A stretch of DNA of 55,716 bases from an uncultured Lachnospiraceae bacterium (GCA_947629545.1 CANREE010000004.1:1-55716); one strand, 5' to 3'; positions 42,392 through 49,515 are shown, numbered from the stretch's first letter. Numbers and translations: made by a program. Notes: generated from the sequence alone by a model not told the origin.

Positions 42392-43576
42392 ATGAAAGAC
42401 GCGGCACCGGATTTTATCCGGGAATTTCAGGAATGTGTTCCGAACGGCCCGACGGATGAAATTGACTGGGACAGAATCGGGCGGCTGCTCGCCCCGGCCG
42501 GCTTTACGGCGATGAAAGAGACGCCGCAGAATCCGGTTTTCCATGGCGAGGGCGACGTATACAGGCATACGCAGCTGGTCTGCCGGAAACTGCTTTTAAA
42601 TCCGGGATTTTTCGGGCTTTCCTCCGGACGGAGAACGGCGCTTTTTCTGGCTGCGCTTCTTCATGATATCGGGAAGACGAAGACGACCCGCTGTGAAGGC
42701 GGCGTCTGGACTTCTCCGAATCATTCTGCGGCCGGCAGCCGGATCGTAAGGACGTTTCTGTGGCGGGACTGCGCGCTTTGCGGGACACCCGGTGCTATGG
42801 CGTTTCGGGAGGCGGTCTGCGCGCTGGTCAGATACCACATGCTGCCTGTGCATCTGGCAGAGAAAGAGGATGCGAGACGCCGCGTCCGGGAAATAGCCTG
42901 TATCGGCGAGCTTGCTGCCGGATTTACGCCGGATCTTCTGCTTGTGCTTGCGGAAGCGGACGTGAAGGGCCGGATCGCCGGCGATACCGCGGATCTTCTG
43001 GAACGGGTGCAGCTGGCGGGAATTCTTGCGGAAGAGGCCGGTTGTTTGGACCAGCCGTACCGTTTCGGCGACGCGTTTACAAAACGCGCATATCTGTCCG
43101 GCCGGAATGTGGATCCGGATCAGAAACTCTTTGACGCGTCCTGGGGCGAGGTGGTCATGCTGTCCGGCCTTCCGGGTACCGGCAAGGATACCTGGATCCG
43201 GGAGAACCTGCCGGGAATGCCCGTTGTTTCTTTGGATGAGATCAGAAAAACAAGAGGGATCGGACCGGCGGACAATCAGGGCGAAGTCGTTTGGGCGGCG
43301 CAGGAAGCGGCTAAGGCGTATCTCCGGAAAAAGCAGCCGTTTGTCTGGAATGCCACAGATACCGGGAGGGATACCAGGCAGAAACTGGTAACCCTTTTTG
43401 AACGGTACGGCGCGCGGGTGCGGATCATTTATCTGGAAACCGGTTTGAATGAGCGTATCCGCCGGAACGCGGGCCGGCCGGAACCGGTTCCGGAAGCCGT
43501 GGTCGGACGGATGCTGGAGCGGACGGTTCCGCCCATGCCGGACGAGGCGCAGACGGTGGAGTGGGTTTGTGTGTAG
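42392..43576 (+). CDS. HD-phosphohydrolase / polynucleotide kinase fusion (HD-Pnk type)
   Basis: 394 residues. The N-terminal HD domain has H in DVYRHTQLV (about 59), HD in AALLHDIGKTKTTR (H91, D92) and NHSAAGSRIV. The C-terminal P-loop kinase has GLPGTGKDTWIREN near 262, then VVSLDEIRKTRG. The layout matches HD-Pnk enzymes characterised from Runella, which remove 2',3'-cyclic or 2' phosphates from RNA ends and phosphorylate 5'-OH ends. With the ligase just upstream it forms a complete RNA repair pair. It is the last gene of the second run. Confidence 0.88.
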   Translation: MKDAAPDFIREFQECVPNGPTDEIDWDRIGRLLAPAGFTAMKETPQNPVFHGEGDVYRHTQLVCRKLLLNPGFFGLSSGRRTALFLAALLHDIGKTKTTRCEGGVWTSPNHSAAGSRIVRTFLWRDCALCGTPGAMAFREAVCALVRYHMLPVHLAEKEDARRRVREIACIGELAAGFTPDLLLVLAEADVKGRIAGDTADLLERVQLAGILAEEAGCLDQPYRFGDAFTKRAYLSGRNVDPDQKLFDASWGEVVMLSGLPGTGKDTWIRENLPGMPVVSLDEIRKTRGIGPADNQGEVVWAAQEAAKAYLRKKQPFVWNATDTGRDTRQKLVTLFERYGARVRIIYLETGLNERIRRNAGRPEPVPEAVVGRMLERTVPPMPDEAQTVEWVCV

Positions 43577-43766
43577 GGGATGCGTGCGAAACCTGATTTT
43601 TTTGAGAATGGCCTTGAAACCGTCCGATGTAAGTATGAGTCCGGCCCGAAACGGGTATTCTAATCCTGCAAACGTGATGCTGGCTGCCGCGGAAAGCGAA
43701 ATCTCCGGCGGAGATGAAGACAATTCTCGGGCGGCCTGTCACGAATTCATGCAGGAGGAGATTACC

Positions 43767-44081
43767 ATGACGAAACTGGAATGCAATGTAACGAATTGCC
43801 TTCATAATGCGGAGAACCGCTGCTGCAAACAGGCGATTATCGTGGACGGAAGCGAGGCGCGGGAGACTTACGAGACCTGCTGCGGGAGTTTCGACAGGAA
43901 CTCAGAGGGCTCATTTAAGAACCTGTTCAAGACGCCGGAGAGCCGTCTGGAGATTGACTGCGAGGCCGTGAACTGCGTCTATAACCGGGAGCGCCGCTGC
44001 GAGGCGGAACGGATCGGGATAGCAGGCGACGGCGCATCGGAGGCGGAACAGACAGAGTGCGCGACGTTTCTGATGAGGTAG
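43767..44081 (+). CDS. Cysteine-rich protein with two DUF1540 domains
   Basis: 104 residues with two copies of the short cysteine motif: CNVTNCLHNAENRCCKQAIIV... TYETCCGSF and CEAVNCVYNRERRCEAERIGI... TECATF. This is the DUF1540 pattern, probably metal-binding, common in Clostridia and sometimes linked to sporulation. AGGAGGAG upstream fixes ATG 43767. The longer open frame from 43449 is antisense or out-of-frame coding shadow. It is 190 bases after the RNA repair gene and probably separately expressed. Confidence 0.87.
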   Translation: MTKLECNVTNCLHNAENRCCKQAIIVDGSEARETYETCCGSFDRNSEGSFKNLFKTPESRLEIDCEAVNCVYNRERRCEAERIGIAGDGASEAEQTECATFLMR

Positions 44082-44320
44082 GACGGCCGGGCGGAAGGCG
44101 GCCGGAAGCACTGGCGAGGAAGGGCTGTGCAAAGCACAGCACAGGCGCCGAACCAGGGCGGTAAGCAGGCTTATCGCCCGCTCCGGCGCGCTTCCCGCAG
44201 CTGTACATCCCGGCTGATCTTCGCAGTATCTCCGGAATATTTCCGATACGTAAACGCCGATATTCGGTAATTTCTGAAAAGAACATTTTCGGTAATTCCG
44301 GTGATTTCTTAAAAAAACAG
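44082..44320. other. Gene-free spacer with hairpins and a short direct repeat
   Basis: No gene seen. GCTGTGC/GCACAGC (around 44127-44143) and GGGCGGTAAGC/GCTTATCGCCC (around 44157-44180) are hairpins, the latter flanked by GCGCCG/CGGCGC. One of them may end the DUF1540 transcript, though there is no T run. TTCGGTAATT occurs twice (about 44263 and 44289) just before the infC promoter. Confidence 0.5.
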
Positions 44321-44349
44321 TTGACATTTCCCACCGGTCATAGTATAGT
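44321..44349 (+). promoter_or_regulatory. Promoter of the infC-rpmI-rplT operon
   Basis: TTGACA (44321-44326), 17 bases, TATAGT (44344-44349). Transcription should begin near 44356 and give a leader of almost 190 bases. Confidence 0.8.
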
Positions 44350-44355
44350 TATATA

Positions 44356-44508
44356 GGTTATGAAAATAACCGCACAGGAAAGCAGGTATCCACCTCACCT
44401 CGGCACGAGCAAGTGACCCTGGTTTATAGCGATGAAGCGTGAGTCATTTTCATGCGATTCATTTGTCGGGCGGATAGTGTGTGCTATCTGCTTTTGTTTT
44501 GCAAAGTA
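44356..44508 (+). promoter_or_regulatory. infC operon leader (L20-type autoregulatory leader) with terminator
   Basis: Non-coding leader ending in a rho-independent terminator: GCGGATAG (44470-44477) pairs with CTATCTGC (44484-44491), then TTTTGTTTT. Upstream sequence (AACCGCACAGGAAAGCAG, CACCTCGGCACGAG, GCATGAAAATGACTC complement pairs) folds into further stems. The position and terminator match the ribosomal protein L20 feedback leaders of Firmicutes infC operons. L20 is encoded two genes downstream. Confidence 0.7.
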
Positions 44509-44541
44509 CATGGTTCGAAAACATTTTGGAGGTGAACGACA

Positions 44542-45048
44542 ATTAGCGAGTTAATGATCAACGAACAGATCAGGGACAGGGAGATCCGCCTGATCGGTGA
44601 GAACGGGGAGCAGTTGGGTATCATGTCGCCCAGGGAAGCGCTGCAGCTGGCCCATGAGGCGGAGCTGGATCTGGTGAAGATCGCTCCCGGCGCGAAACCG
44701 CCGGTCTGCAAGATTATTGATTACGGCAAGTACCGTTACGAGCAGGCCCGCAAGGAAAAAGAAGCGAAGAAGAAACAGCATATCATCGAAGTCAAGGAAG
44801 TGCGTCTGTCGCCGAATATTGACACCAACGATCTGAATACGAAGGTCGGCGCCGCCAGGAAGTTTCTGGAGAAGGGCGACAAGGTCAAGGTAACATTGCG
44901 TTTCCGCGGCCGTGAGATGGCGCATATGGCGCAGTCCAGGCACATTCTGGATGACTTTGCGCAGGCTCTTTCCGATATCGCGATCATTGACAAGCCGTCC
45001 AAGGTGGAAGGAAGAAGCATGGTGATGTTTTTATCTGCAAAACGCTAG
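44542..45048 (+). CDS. infC: Translation initiation factor IF-3
   Basis: Keeps the 30S subunit free and checks start codon choice. 168 residues beginning I-S-E-LMINEQIRDREIRLIG. The start is ATT at 44542: GGAGGTG (44528-44534) lies seven bases upstream of it but 19 from the first ATG (44554), and the ISELMINEQIR sequence is conserved in the family. A rare AUU start lets IF-3 repress its own translation. Both IF-3 domains are present, with KVKVTLRFRGREMAH in the C-terminal one. It is followed by rpmI and rplT. Confidence 0.95.
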   Translation: MSELMINEQIRDREIRLIGENGEQLGIMSPREALQLAHEAELDLVKIAPGAKPPVCKIIDYGKYRYEQARKEKEAKKKQHIIEVKEVRLSPNIDTNDLNTKVGAARKFLEKGDKVKVTLRFRGREMAHMAQSRHILDDFAQALSDIAIIDKPSKVEGRSMVMFLSAKR

Positions 45049-45074
45049 AATAGACAGTACAAGGAGGAATAGTT

Positions 45075-45272
45075 ATGCCTAAAATGAAGACCAGCAGAGC
45101 GGCTGCAAAGCGTTTCAAAGTGACCGGTACCGGTAAGTTAGTCAGGAACAAGGCCTATAAGTCCCATATCCTGACGAAGAAGTCCCCCAAGAGAAAGAGA
45201 AATCTTAGAAAAGATATCGTGACCGATGAGACGAACGCAAAAGTAATGAAGAAGATTTTACCGTATTTATAA
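45075..45272 (+). CDS. rpmI: 50S ribosomal protein L35
   Basis: 65-residue basic ribosomal protein: [21 protein letters not shown] at the start and [16 protein letters not shown] in the middle are the family signature. AAGGAGG precedes the ATG. Usual neighbours infC and rplT on either side. Confidence 0.97.
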   Translation: MPKMKTSRAAAKRFKVTGTGKLVRNKAYKSHILTKKSPKRKRNLRKDIVTDETNAKVMKKILPYL

Positions 45273-45303
45273 GATTTCTTGAATTCAGAAGGAGGGAATT
45301 GTC

Positions 45304-45660
45304 ATGGCAAGAATTAAAGGCGGCTTAAACGCTAAGAAGAAACACAATAGAGTATTAAAACTGGCGAAGGGCTACAGGGGCGCGCGTTCCAAGCAGTACC
45401 GCGTGGCCAAGCAGTCCGTGATGCGCGCGCTGGCGGCGTCTTATGTCGGCCGCAAGCAGCGCAAGAGAGAGTTCAGGAGCCTGTGGATCGCCCGTATCAA
45501 CGCGGCGGCGAGACTTAACGGTCTGTCTTACAGCAAGTTCATTTACGGCCTTAAGCAGGCCGGCGTGGAGATGAACCGCAAGGTACTGGCCGATATGGCA
45601 GTCGCGGACGCCGAGGGCTTTACGAAGCTGGCGGAACTGGCGAAGAGCAAGCTGGCGTAA
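45304..45660 (+). CDS. rplT: 50S ribosomal protein L20
   Basis: 118-residue 23S rRNA-binding protein needed early in large-subunit assembly. [37 protein letters not shown] and [21 protein letters not shown] are family signatures. AAGGAGG precedes the start. It is the likely effector for the leader at 44356-44508. A strong terminator follows. Confidence 0.97.
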   Translation: MARIKGGLNAKKKHNRVLKLAKGYRGARSKQYRVAKQSVMRALAASYVGRKQRKREFRSLWIARINAAARLNGLSYSKFIYGLKQAGVEMNRKVLADMAVADAEGFTKLAELAKSKLA

Positions 45661-45706
45661 GACAGTTTGCCGGAAGACCGAATTACAGAGATCGTATGAA
45701 AATATG

Positions 45707-45736
45707 TCCCGGGAATGTATATTCCCGGGCTTTTCT
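45707..45736 (+). terminator. Rho-independent terminator of the infC operon
   Basis: CCCGGGAAT (45708-45716) and ATTCCCGGG (45721-45729) form a perfect 9-base stem around GTAT, then CTTTTCTT. Confidence 0.85.
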
Positions 45737-45798
45737 TATGTCAGGATGCGGAAAGAGTATCGTCGGACGGCCTGCGCCGGGAGACTTATCACATACCA

Positions 45799-45833
45799 AT
45801 ACAAGCAAGGCGTCACTGGCGCCTTGCTTGTAT
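45799..45833 (-). repeat. Hairpin of the CCRGTGA-loop family, minus orientation
   Basis: On the minus strand ATACAAGCAAGGCG, CCAGTGA loop, and an exact 14-base complement. The stem core CAAGCAAGGCG is identical to copy 2 at 12130-12140. It lies between the infC operon terminator and the tRNA terminator. Confidence 0.8.
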
Positions 45834-45845
45834 GGAAACACGCAA

Positions 45846-45880
45846 AACGGTGCGGAACCCGAAAGCTCCGCACCGTTATC
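45846..45880 (-). terminator. Rho-independent terminator of the tRNA-Leu gene
   Basis: Minus strand: AACGGTGCGGA and its complement TCCGCACCGTT enclose about ten bases, then TTTGCG. It starts right after the tRNA 3' end. Confidence 0.75.
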
Positions 45881-45964
45881 TGCGGGAAATGGGACTTGAA
45901 CCCACACGATCATACAATCACTAGATCCTTAGTCTAGCCTGTCTGCCAATTCCAGCATTCCCGC
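45881..45964 (-). tRNA. tRNA-Leu, anticodon AAG
   Basis: Minus strand. Acceptor stem GCGGGAA/TTCCCGC, D arm with AATTGGCAGAC, anticodon stem CTAGA/TCTAG with loop CTAAGGA, a class II variable arm (GAT/ATC) and T loop TTCAAGT. The loop gives anticodon AAG, reading leucine CUU/CUC. 84 bases with discriminator A, CCA not encoded. A34 is unusual outside tRNA-Arg(ACG) in bacteria and implies modification to inosine by TadA. It has its own promoter and terminator. Confidence 0.93.
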
Positions 45965-45974
45965 AAGCCTTGAC

Positions 45975-46003
45975 AGTATAGCACATTTTTGGGGGAATGG
46001 CAA
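45975..46003 (-). promoter_or_regulatory. Promoter of the tRNA-Leu gene
   Basis: Minus strand: TTGCCA (46003-45998), 17 bases, TATACT (45980-45975), ten bases before the tRNA 5' end. Confidence 0.75.
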
Positions 46004-46047
46004 CTGATTTTTTGAAATTTTTTCGTTTGCAGGAAATTTTCACGGGA

Positions 46048-46076
46048 TTGAAGAGGACATAATTTTGTGATATACT
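46048..46076 (+). promoter_or_regulatory. Promoter of the sortase gene
   Basis: TTGAAG (46048-46053), 17 bases, TATACT (46071-46076), 70 bases before the sortase start. It diverges from the tRNA promoter. Confidence 0.6.
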
Positions 46077-46145
46077 TTCTGTCATAACCGGATGGACTGT
46101 AGAAATAAGAAGGCCGGCGCAGACAGACGCGGGAAGGGAGAATTC

Positions 46146-46961
46146 ATGAAGCGGACAGGGAAGCTGCTGATCGGGATCGCGGTGATACTTTTGCTTGCGG
46201 CGGGGACTGTGGCGATCACGGGGCAGTTTGCATGGAACAGGAAGCCTGCAGAACCTTCGGAGCCGCAGACAGAGTCCCAGACGGCGCCGCCGACAGCGCA
46301 GGCCCCGACGGAACCGGAGATTGCGACGGAAGCCGAGACGGAACCCTACGTCTCGCCGATTGATTTTGAAGTGCTCTGGGAGAAGAATCCGGATGTAATC
46401 GGCTGGATTACGATCGAGGGGACGCATATCGACTATCCGATCCTGTATTCCGGGGACAATGACTATTATCTGCATCACGATATTGATGGCAATGAGACGG
46501 TTGCCGGTTCTATTTTTCTGGATCTGGAGGATAAGACGGATATGACAAGCCGCCATAACGTGATCTACGGGCACCGAATGAAGGACGGCAGCATGTTCAA
46601 GGATGTGATCCGGTTCCGGGAAGAGCAGTTCTTTAAGGAACATCCTTACTATACGATCTATCTGCCGGACCGGGAGATCAGGCTGAAAGTGATATCGTGT
46701 TATTATGCGGCCAACAGCTACCAGCTGCGGCGGATGTATTTCCCGACCCAGCGCGCCTTTGATAAATTTGTGGAGCGGAGTCTGGAGAAATGTCCATACG
46801 CGGAGGAGGTGGAGTACCCGGTGAAGTCGCTGTTTACGCTGATTACCTGCAGTTATGAGGTGGACGACGCCCGGACGATGCTGCTGGCGGTGGAGGTAGA
46901 CGGGGATGGGAACCAGATACTGGCGGAGACCGCCGCGGGCGGGCAGACTAAGACGCGCTGA
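46146..46961 (+). CDS. srtB: Class B sortase
   Basis: Membrane-anchored transpeptidase that joins sorting-signal proteins to the cell wall or to pili. 271 residues: signal anchor (LLIGIAVILLLAAGTVAITG, 6-25), a Pro/Thr/Glu-rich stalk (30-70), and the sortase domain with WITIEGTHIDYPILY, catalytic His in NVIYGHRMKDGSMF (about H141), Cys in LFTLITCSYE (about C234) and Arg in DDARTMLL. Motif spacing and sequence are class B. No sorting-signal substrate is encoded in the window. GGGAG precedes ATG 46146. Confidence 0.92.
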   Translation: MKRTGKLLIGIAVILLLAAGTVAITGQFAWNRKPAEPSEPQTESQTAPPTAQAPTEPEIATEAETEPYVSPIDFEVLWEKNPDVIGWITIEGTHIDYPILYSGDNDYYLHHDIDGNETVAGSIFLDLEDKTDMTSRHNVIYGHRMKDGSMFKDVIRFREEQFFKEHPYYTIYLPDREIRLKVISCYYAANSYQLRRMYFPTQRAFDKFVERSLEKCPYAEEVEYPVKSLFTLITCSYEVDDARTMLLAVEVDGDGNQILAETAAGGQTKTR

Positions 46962-47022
46962 CAGGCGGCGATCGGGCCAGATGGAATGATCCTATGAATT
47001 TGTAAAAAATGTGAAATAGCAC

Positions 47023-47051
47023 TTGCATTATGGATCGATATCCATTATGAT
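47023..47051 (+). promoter_or_regulatory. Promoter of the riboswitch-controlled purine operon
   Basis: TTGCAT (47023-47028), 17 bases, TATGAT (47046-47051). The spacer holds the inverted repeat ATGGAT-CGAT-ATCCAT (47030-47045), a possible protein binding site. Confidence 0.7.
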
Positions 47052-47061
47052 AACGGCAGAA

Positions 47062-47164
47062 GCGTGCGACTGGCGGAGTCAGTGGGCAACCACGGGGGAG
47101 CACGCATTTTTGAAAAGCCGACCGCCTGGGCATTATATTTGTGGTGCCCAGGCGGTGTTTTTTT
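47062..47164 (+). promoter_or_regulatory. ZTP (pfl) riboswitch with transcription terminator
   Basis: Senses ZTP/ZMP, which build up when 10-formyl-tetrahydrofolate is short. The conserved cores are present: GCGTGCGACTGGCGG (from 47062), GGGCAACCAC, GGGGAGCACGC pairing back with GCGTGC, and after a linker CCGCCTGGGCA (47122-47132). That last element also pairs perfectly with TGCCCAGGCGGT (47145-47156) followed by seven T, a terminator. Ligand binding should hold CCGCCTGGGC in the aptamer and let transcription proceed. The downstream genes act on the folate-dependent last steps of IMP synthesis, which fits. Confidence 0.92.
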
Positions 47165-47194
47165 CGCGAAGGCAAATTGTTACAGCGCCAGTTC

Positions 47195-47304
47195 TGCGTA
47201 TGGCAGGCTCCGCCGGGGGCTGCTTGCAGATCCCGGCGGAGCCTGCCATACGCAGAGCGGGCATTGGAACAATGCCCGCGACCGAGAAAACGCGAAGCGT
47301 TTTT
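47195..47304 (+). repeat. Three hairpins in the leader between the riboswitch and the IMP cyclohydrolase gene
   Basis: Hairpin A: perfect 23-base arms 47195-47217 and 47232-47254 around a 14-base loop. Hairpin B: GCGGGCATT (47257-47265) and AATGCCCGC (47271-47279) around GGAAC. Hairpin C: AAAACGC (47287-47293) and GCGTTTT (47297-47303) around GAA, with a T run that could terminate. The 428-base gap before the gene is thus fully occupied by promoter, riboswitch and these hairpins. Confidence 0.8.
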
Positions 47305-47389
47305 GAGGTGGCACGTTCGAGGCGGCGCGTTCGCGGAGAATAACCCGCAAAGGCACACATTATCACATCACATAAAGGAGGACAAAACT

Positions 47390-48103
47390 ATGCAGAAACT
47401 GGATTTGACTGCGGAACTCAGGAACAACGCGTATCCGGGCCGCGGAATCGTCGTCGGAAAGTCGGCGGACGGGACGAAGGCGGTGGCGGCGTATTTCATC
47501 ATGGGACGCAGCGAGAACAGCCGGAACCGGGTGTTCGTGGAGGACGGCGAGGGAATTCGTACCCAGGCGTATGACCCGGCGAAGCTTAAAGATCCCAGTC
47601 TGATCATCTACGCGCCGGTGAGGGTTCTGGGAAACAAGACGATCGTGACCAATGGGGATCAGACGGATACGATCTATGAGGGGATGGATAAGCAGCTGAC
47701 GTTTGAGCAGTGCCTGCGGAGCAGGGAGTTTGAGCCGGACGGGCCGAATTATACGCCGCGGATTTCGGGGATCATGCATATTGAACGTGGCGGGTATAAT
47801 TATGCGATGTCGATCCTTAAGAGCGCGGATGGGGATCCCTCTTCCTGCCAGAGATATACGTTCGCGTATGAGAGGCCGCTTAAGGGCGAGGGACATTTCA
47901 TTCACACCTATATGCATGACGGGAATCCCCTGCCCAGTTTTGAGGGCGAGCCGAAGCGGGTCGGGATCGAGGGAACCATTGATGAATTTACGGAAATGGT
48001 CTGGACCAGTCTGAACGAGGAGAATAAGGTGTCGTTGTTCGTGAGGTTTATTGATATTCAGACTGGGGAGTATGAAAGCAGGATTGTAAATAAGAATTCG
48101 TGA
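47390..48103 (+). CDS. IMP cyclohydrolase (PurO-like family)
   Basis: 237 residues resembling the stand-alone IMP cyclohydrolase family (archaeal PurO fold), which closes FAICAR to IMP. N-terminus LTAELRNNAYPGRGIVVGKSADGTKAVAAYFIMGRSENSRNRVF and the RYTFAYERPLKGEGHFIHTYMHDGNPLPSFEGEP segment are characteristic. AAAGGAGG fixes ATG 47390; the longer frame to 47141 runs through the riboswitch and is not coding. It lies behind the ZTP riboswitch and just before the formyltransferase, so the two replace bifunctional PurH. Confidence 0.87.
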   Translation: MQKLDLTAELRNNAYPGRGIVVGKSADGTKAVAAYFIMGRSENSRNRVFVEDGEGIRTQAYDPAKLKDPSLIIYAPVRVLGNKTIVTNGDQTDTIYEGMDKQLTFEQCLRSREFEPDGPNYTPRISGIMHIERGGYNYAMSILKSADGDPSSCQRYTFAYERPLKGEGHFIHTYMHDGNPLPSFEGEPKRVGIEGTIDEFTEMVWTSLNEENKVSLFVRFIDIQTGEYESRIVNKNS

Positions 48104-48168
48104 AAGGTACGCGGCCCGGCAGTGATCTGTCCCGGGCTCAGGTTTCCGAATGGAAGGAGAATGATGAG

Positions 48169-49347
48169 ATGAAAGAACTGGAATTGAAGTATGGGTGTAA
48201 TCCGAATCAGAAGCCGTCTCGGATATTTATGGAGAATGGGAAGGAACTGCCGATTACGGTGTTGTCGGGGAGACCGGGGTATATTAATTTTTTGGATGCG
48301 TTTAATGGATGGCAGCTGGTGAGGGAGCTTAAGAAGGCGACGGGGCTGCCGGCGGCGACTTCGTTTAAGCATGTGTCGCCGGCGGGAGCGGCGGTGGGAC
48401 TGCCGCTCAACGAGACGCTTAAGAAGATCTACTGGGTGGATGATATGGGTGAGTTGTCGCCGCTGGCGTGCGCTTACGCGCGGGCGCGGGGAGCGGACCG
48501 GATGTCTTCGTTTGGGGATTTTATTTCTCTGTCGGATGTGTGCGATGTGGATACGGCGAGGATCATTAAGAGAGAGGTGTCGGACGGGGTGATCGCGCCG
48601 GGGTATGAGCCGGAGGCATTGGAGATCCTTAAGAGCAAGAAGAATGGGAATTACTGCGTGATCCGGATCGATGAGAATTACGTGCCGGATCCGGTTGAGA
48701 AGAAGCAGGTGTTCGGGATCACGTTTGAGCAGGGAAGAAATGAACTGAAGATCGACGATGAGCTGATGTCGAATGTAGTGACGGCCAACAAGGAGATCCC
48801 GGAGGCGGCAAAGATGGATCTGGCGATCTCTCTGATCACATTGAAATACACGCAGTCGAATTCGGTCTGCTATGTGAAGGGCGGACAGGCGATTGGCATC
48901 GGAGCGGGACAGCAGTCGCGCGTTCATTGTACGAGGCTGGCAGGGCAGAAGGCGGATAACTGGTTTTTACGTCAGGCGCCGCAGGTGTTGTCACTGCAGT
49001 TCGTGGACGGCATCAAACGGGCGGACCGGGACAACGCCATCGATGTGTATATCGGGGAGGAGTATATGGATGTGCTGGCGGACGGCGCGTGGGAGAAGAC
49101 GTTTAAAGTGAAGCCGCCGGTATTTACCCGTGAGGAGAAACGGGCGTGGCTCGATCAGATGACGGATGTGGCTCTGGGCAGCGATGCGTTCTTCCCGTTT
49201 GGCGATAATATTGAGCGGGCGAAGAAGAGCGGCGTGAAATACATTGCCGAGCCGGGAGGCTCCGTAAGGGACGATCAGGTGATCGAGACCTGCGATAAGT
49301 ACGGGATGTCCATGGTGTTTACAGGGATCAGGCTGTTCCATCATTGA
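48169..49347 (+). CDS. AICAR formyltransferase (PurH N-terminal domain absent)
   Basis: 392 residues. Transfers a formyl group from 10-formyl-tetrahydrofolate to AICAR, the penultimate step of IMP synthesis. Active-site TSFKHVSPAGAAVG (K-H pair), QSNSVCYVKGGQAIGIGAGQQSRVHCTRLA and the terminal DAFFPFGDNIERA... IAEPGGSVRDDQVIE... VFTGIRLFHH are formyltransferase motifs. The methylglyoxal-synthase-like IMP cyclohydrolase domain of normal PurH is missing, and that activity is supplied by the upstream gene. AAGGAG is nine bases before ATG 48169. Both genes fall under the ZTP riboswitch. Confidence 0.93.
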   Translation: MKELELKYGCNPNQKPSRIFMENGKELPITVLSGRPGYINFLDAFNGWQLVRELKKATGLPAATSFKHVSPAGAAVGLPLNETLKKIYWVDDMGELSPLACAYARARGADRMSSFGDFISLSDVCDVDTARIIKREVSDGVIAPGYEPEALEILKSKKNGNYCVIRIDENYVPDPVEKKQVFGITFEQGRNELKIDDELMSNVVTANKEIPEAAKMDLAISLITLKYTQSNSVCYVKGGQAIGIGAGQQSRVHCTRLAGQKADNWFLRQAPQVLSLQFVDGIKRADRDNAIDVYIGEEYMDVLADGAWEKTFKVKPPVFTREEKRAWLDQMTDVALGSDAFFPFGDNIERAKKSGVKYIAEPGGSVRDDQVIETCDKYGMSMVFTGIRLFHH

Positions 49348-49435
49348 CAGGGTACCCTTGCGCGGTATGCGGCGATCGATTGGCCGGTTTAAGATCCCAT
49401 GAGACCGCAACTTTTTGCCATTCATCTGGAAAACG

Positions 49436-49464
49436 TTGACATTTTCCGTGGTAATCATTATAAT
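49436..49464 (+). promoter_or_regulatory. Promoter of the DegV gene
   Basis: TTGACA (49436-49441), 17 bases, TATAAT (49459-49464): a consensus housekeeping promoter 52 bases before the start codon. Confidence 0.8.
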
Positions 49465-49515
49465 TGTATGTAGTTAACGAAACTATATATGATGGTTCTG
49501 AACACGGAGGGGAGT

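Noticed and set aside
43449-43766. Long N-terminal extension of the DUF1540 protein
   Set aside because: It overlaps the end of the HD-Pnk gene in another frame and gives an arginine-rich sequence. The good ribosome binding site and the cysteine domains begin at 43767.
47141-47389. Upstream extension of the IMP cyclohydrolase frame
   Set aside because: This part overlaps the riboswitch terminator and perfect hairpins, has no family similarity, and the strong AAAGGAGG site fits ATG 47390.
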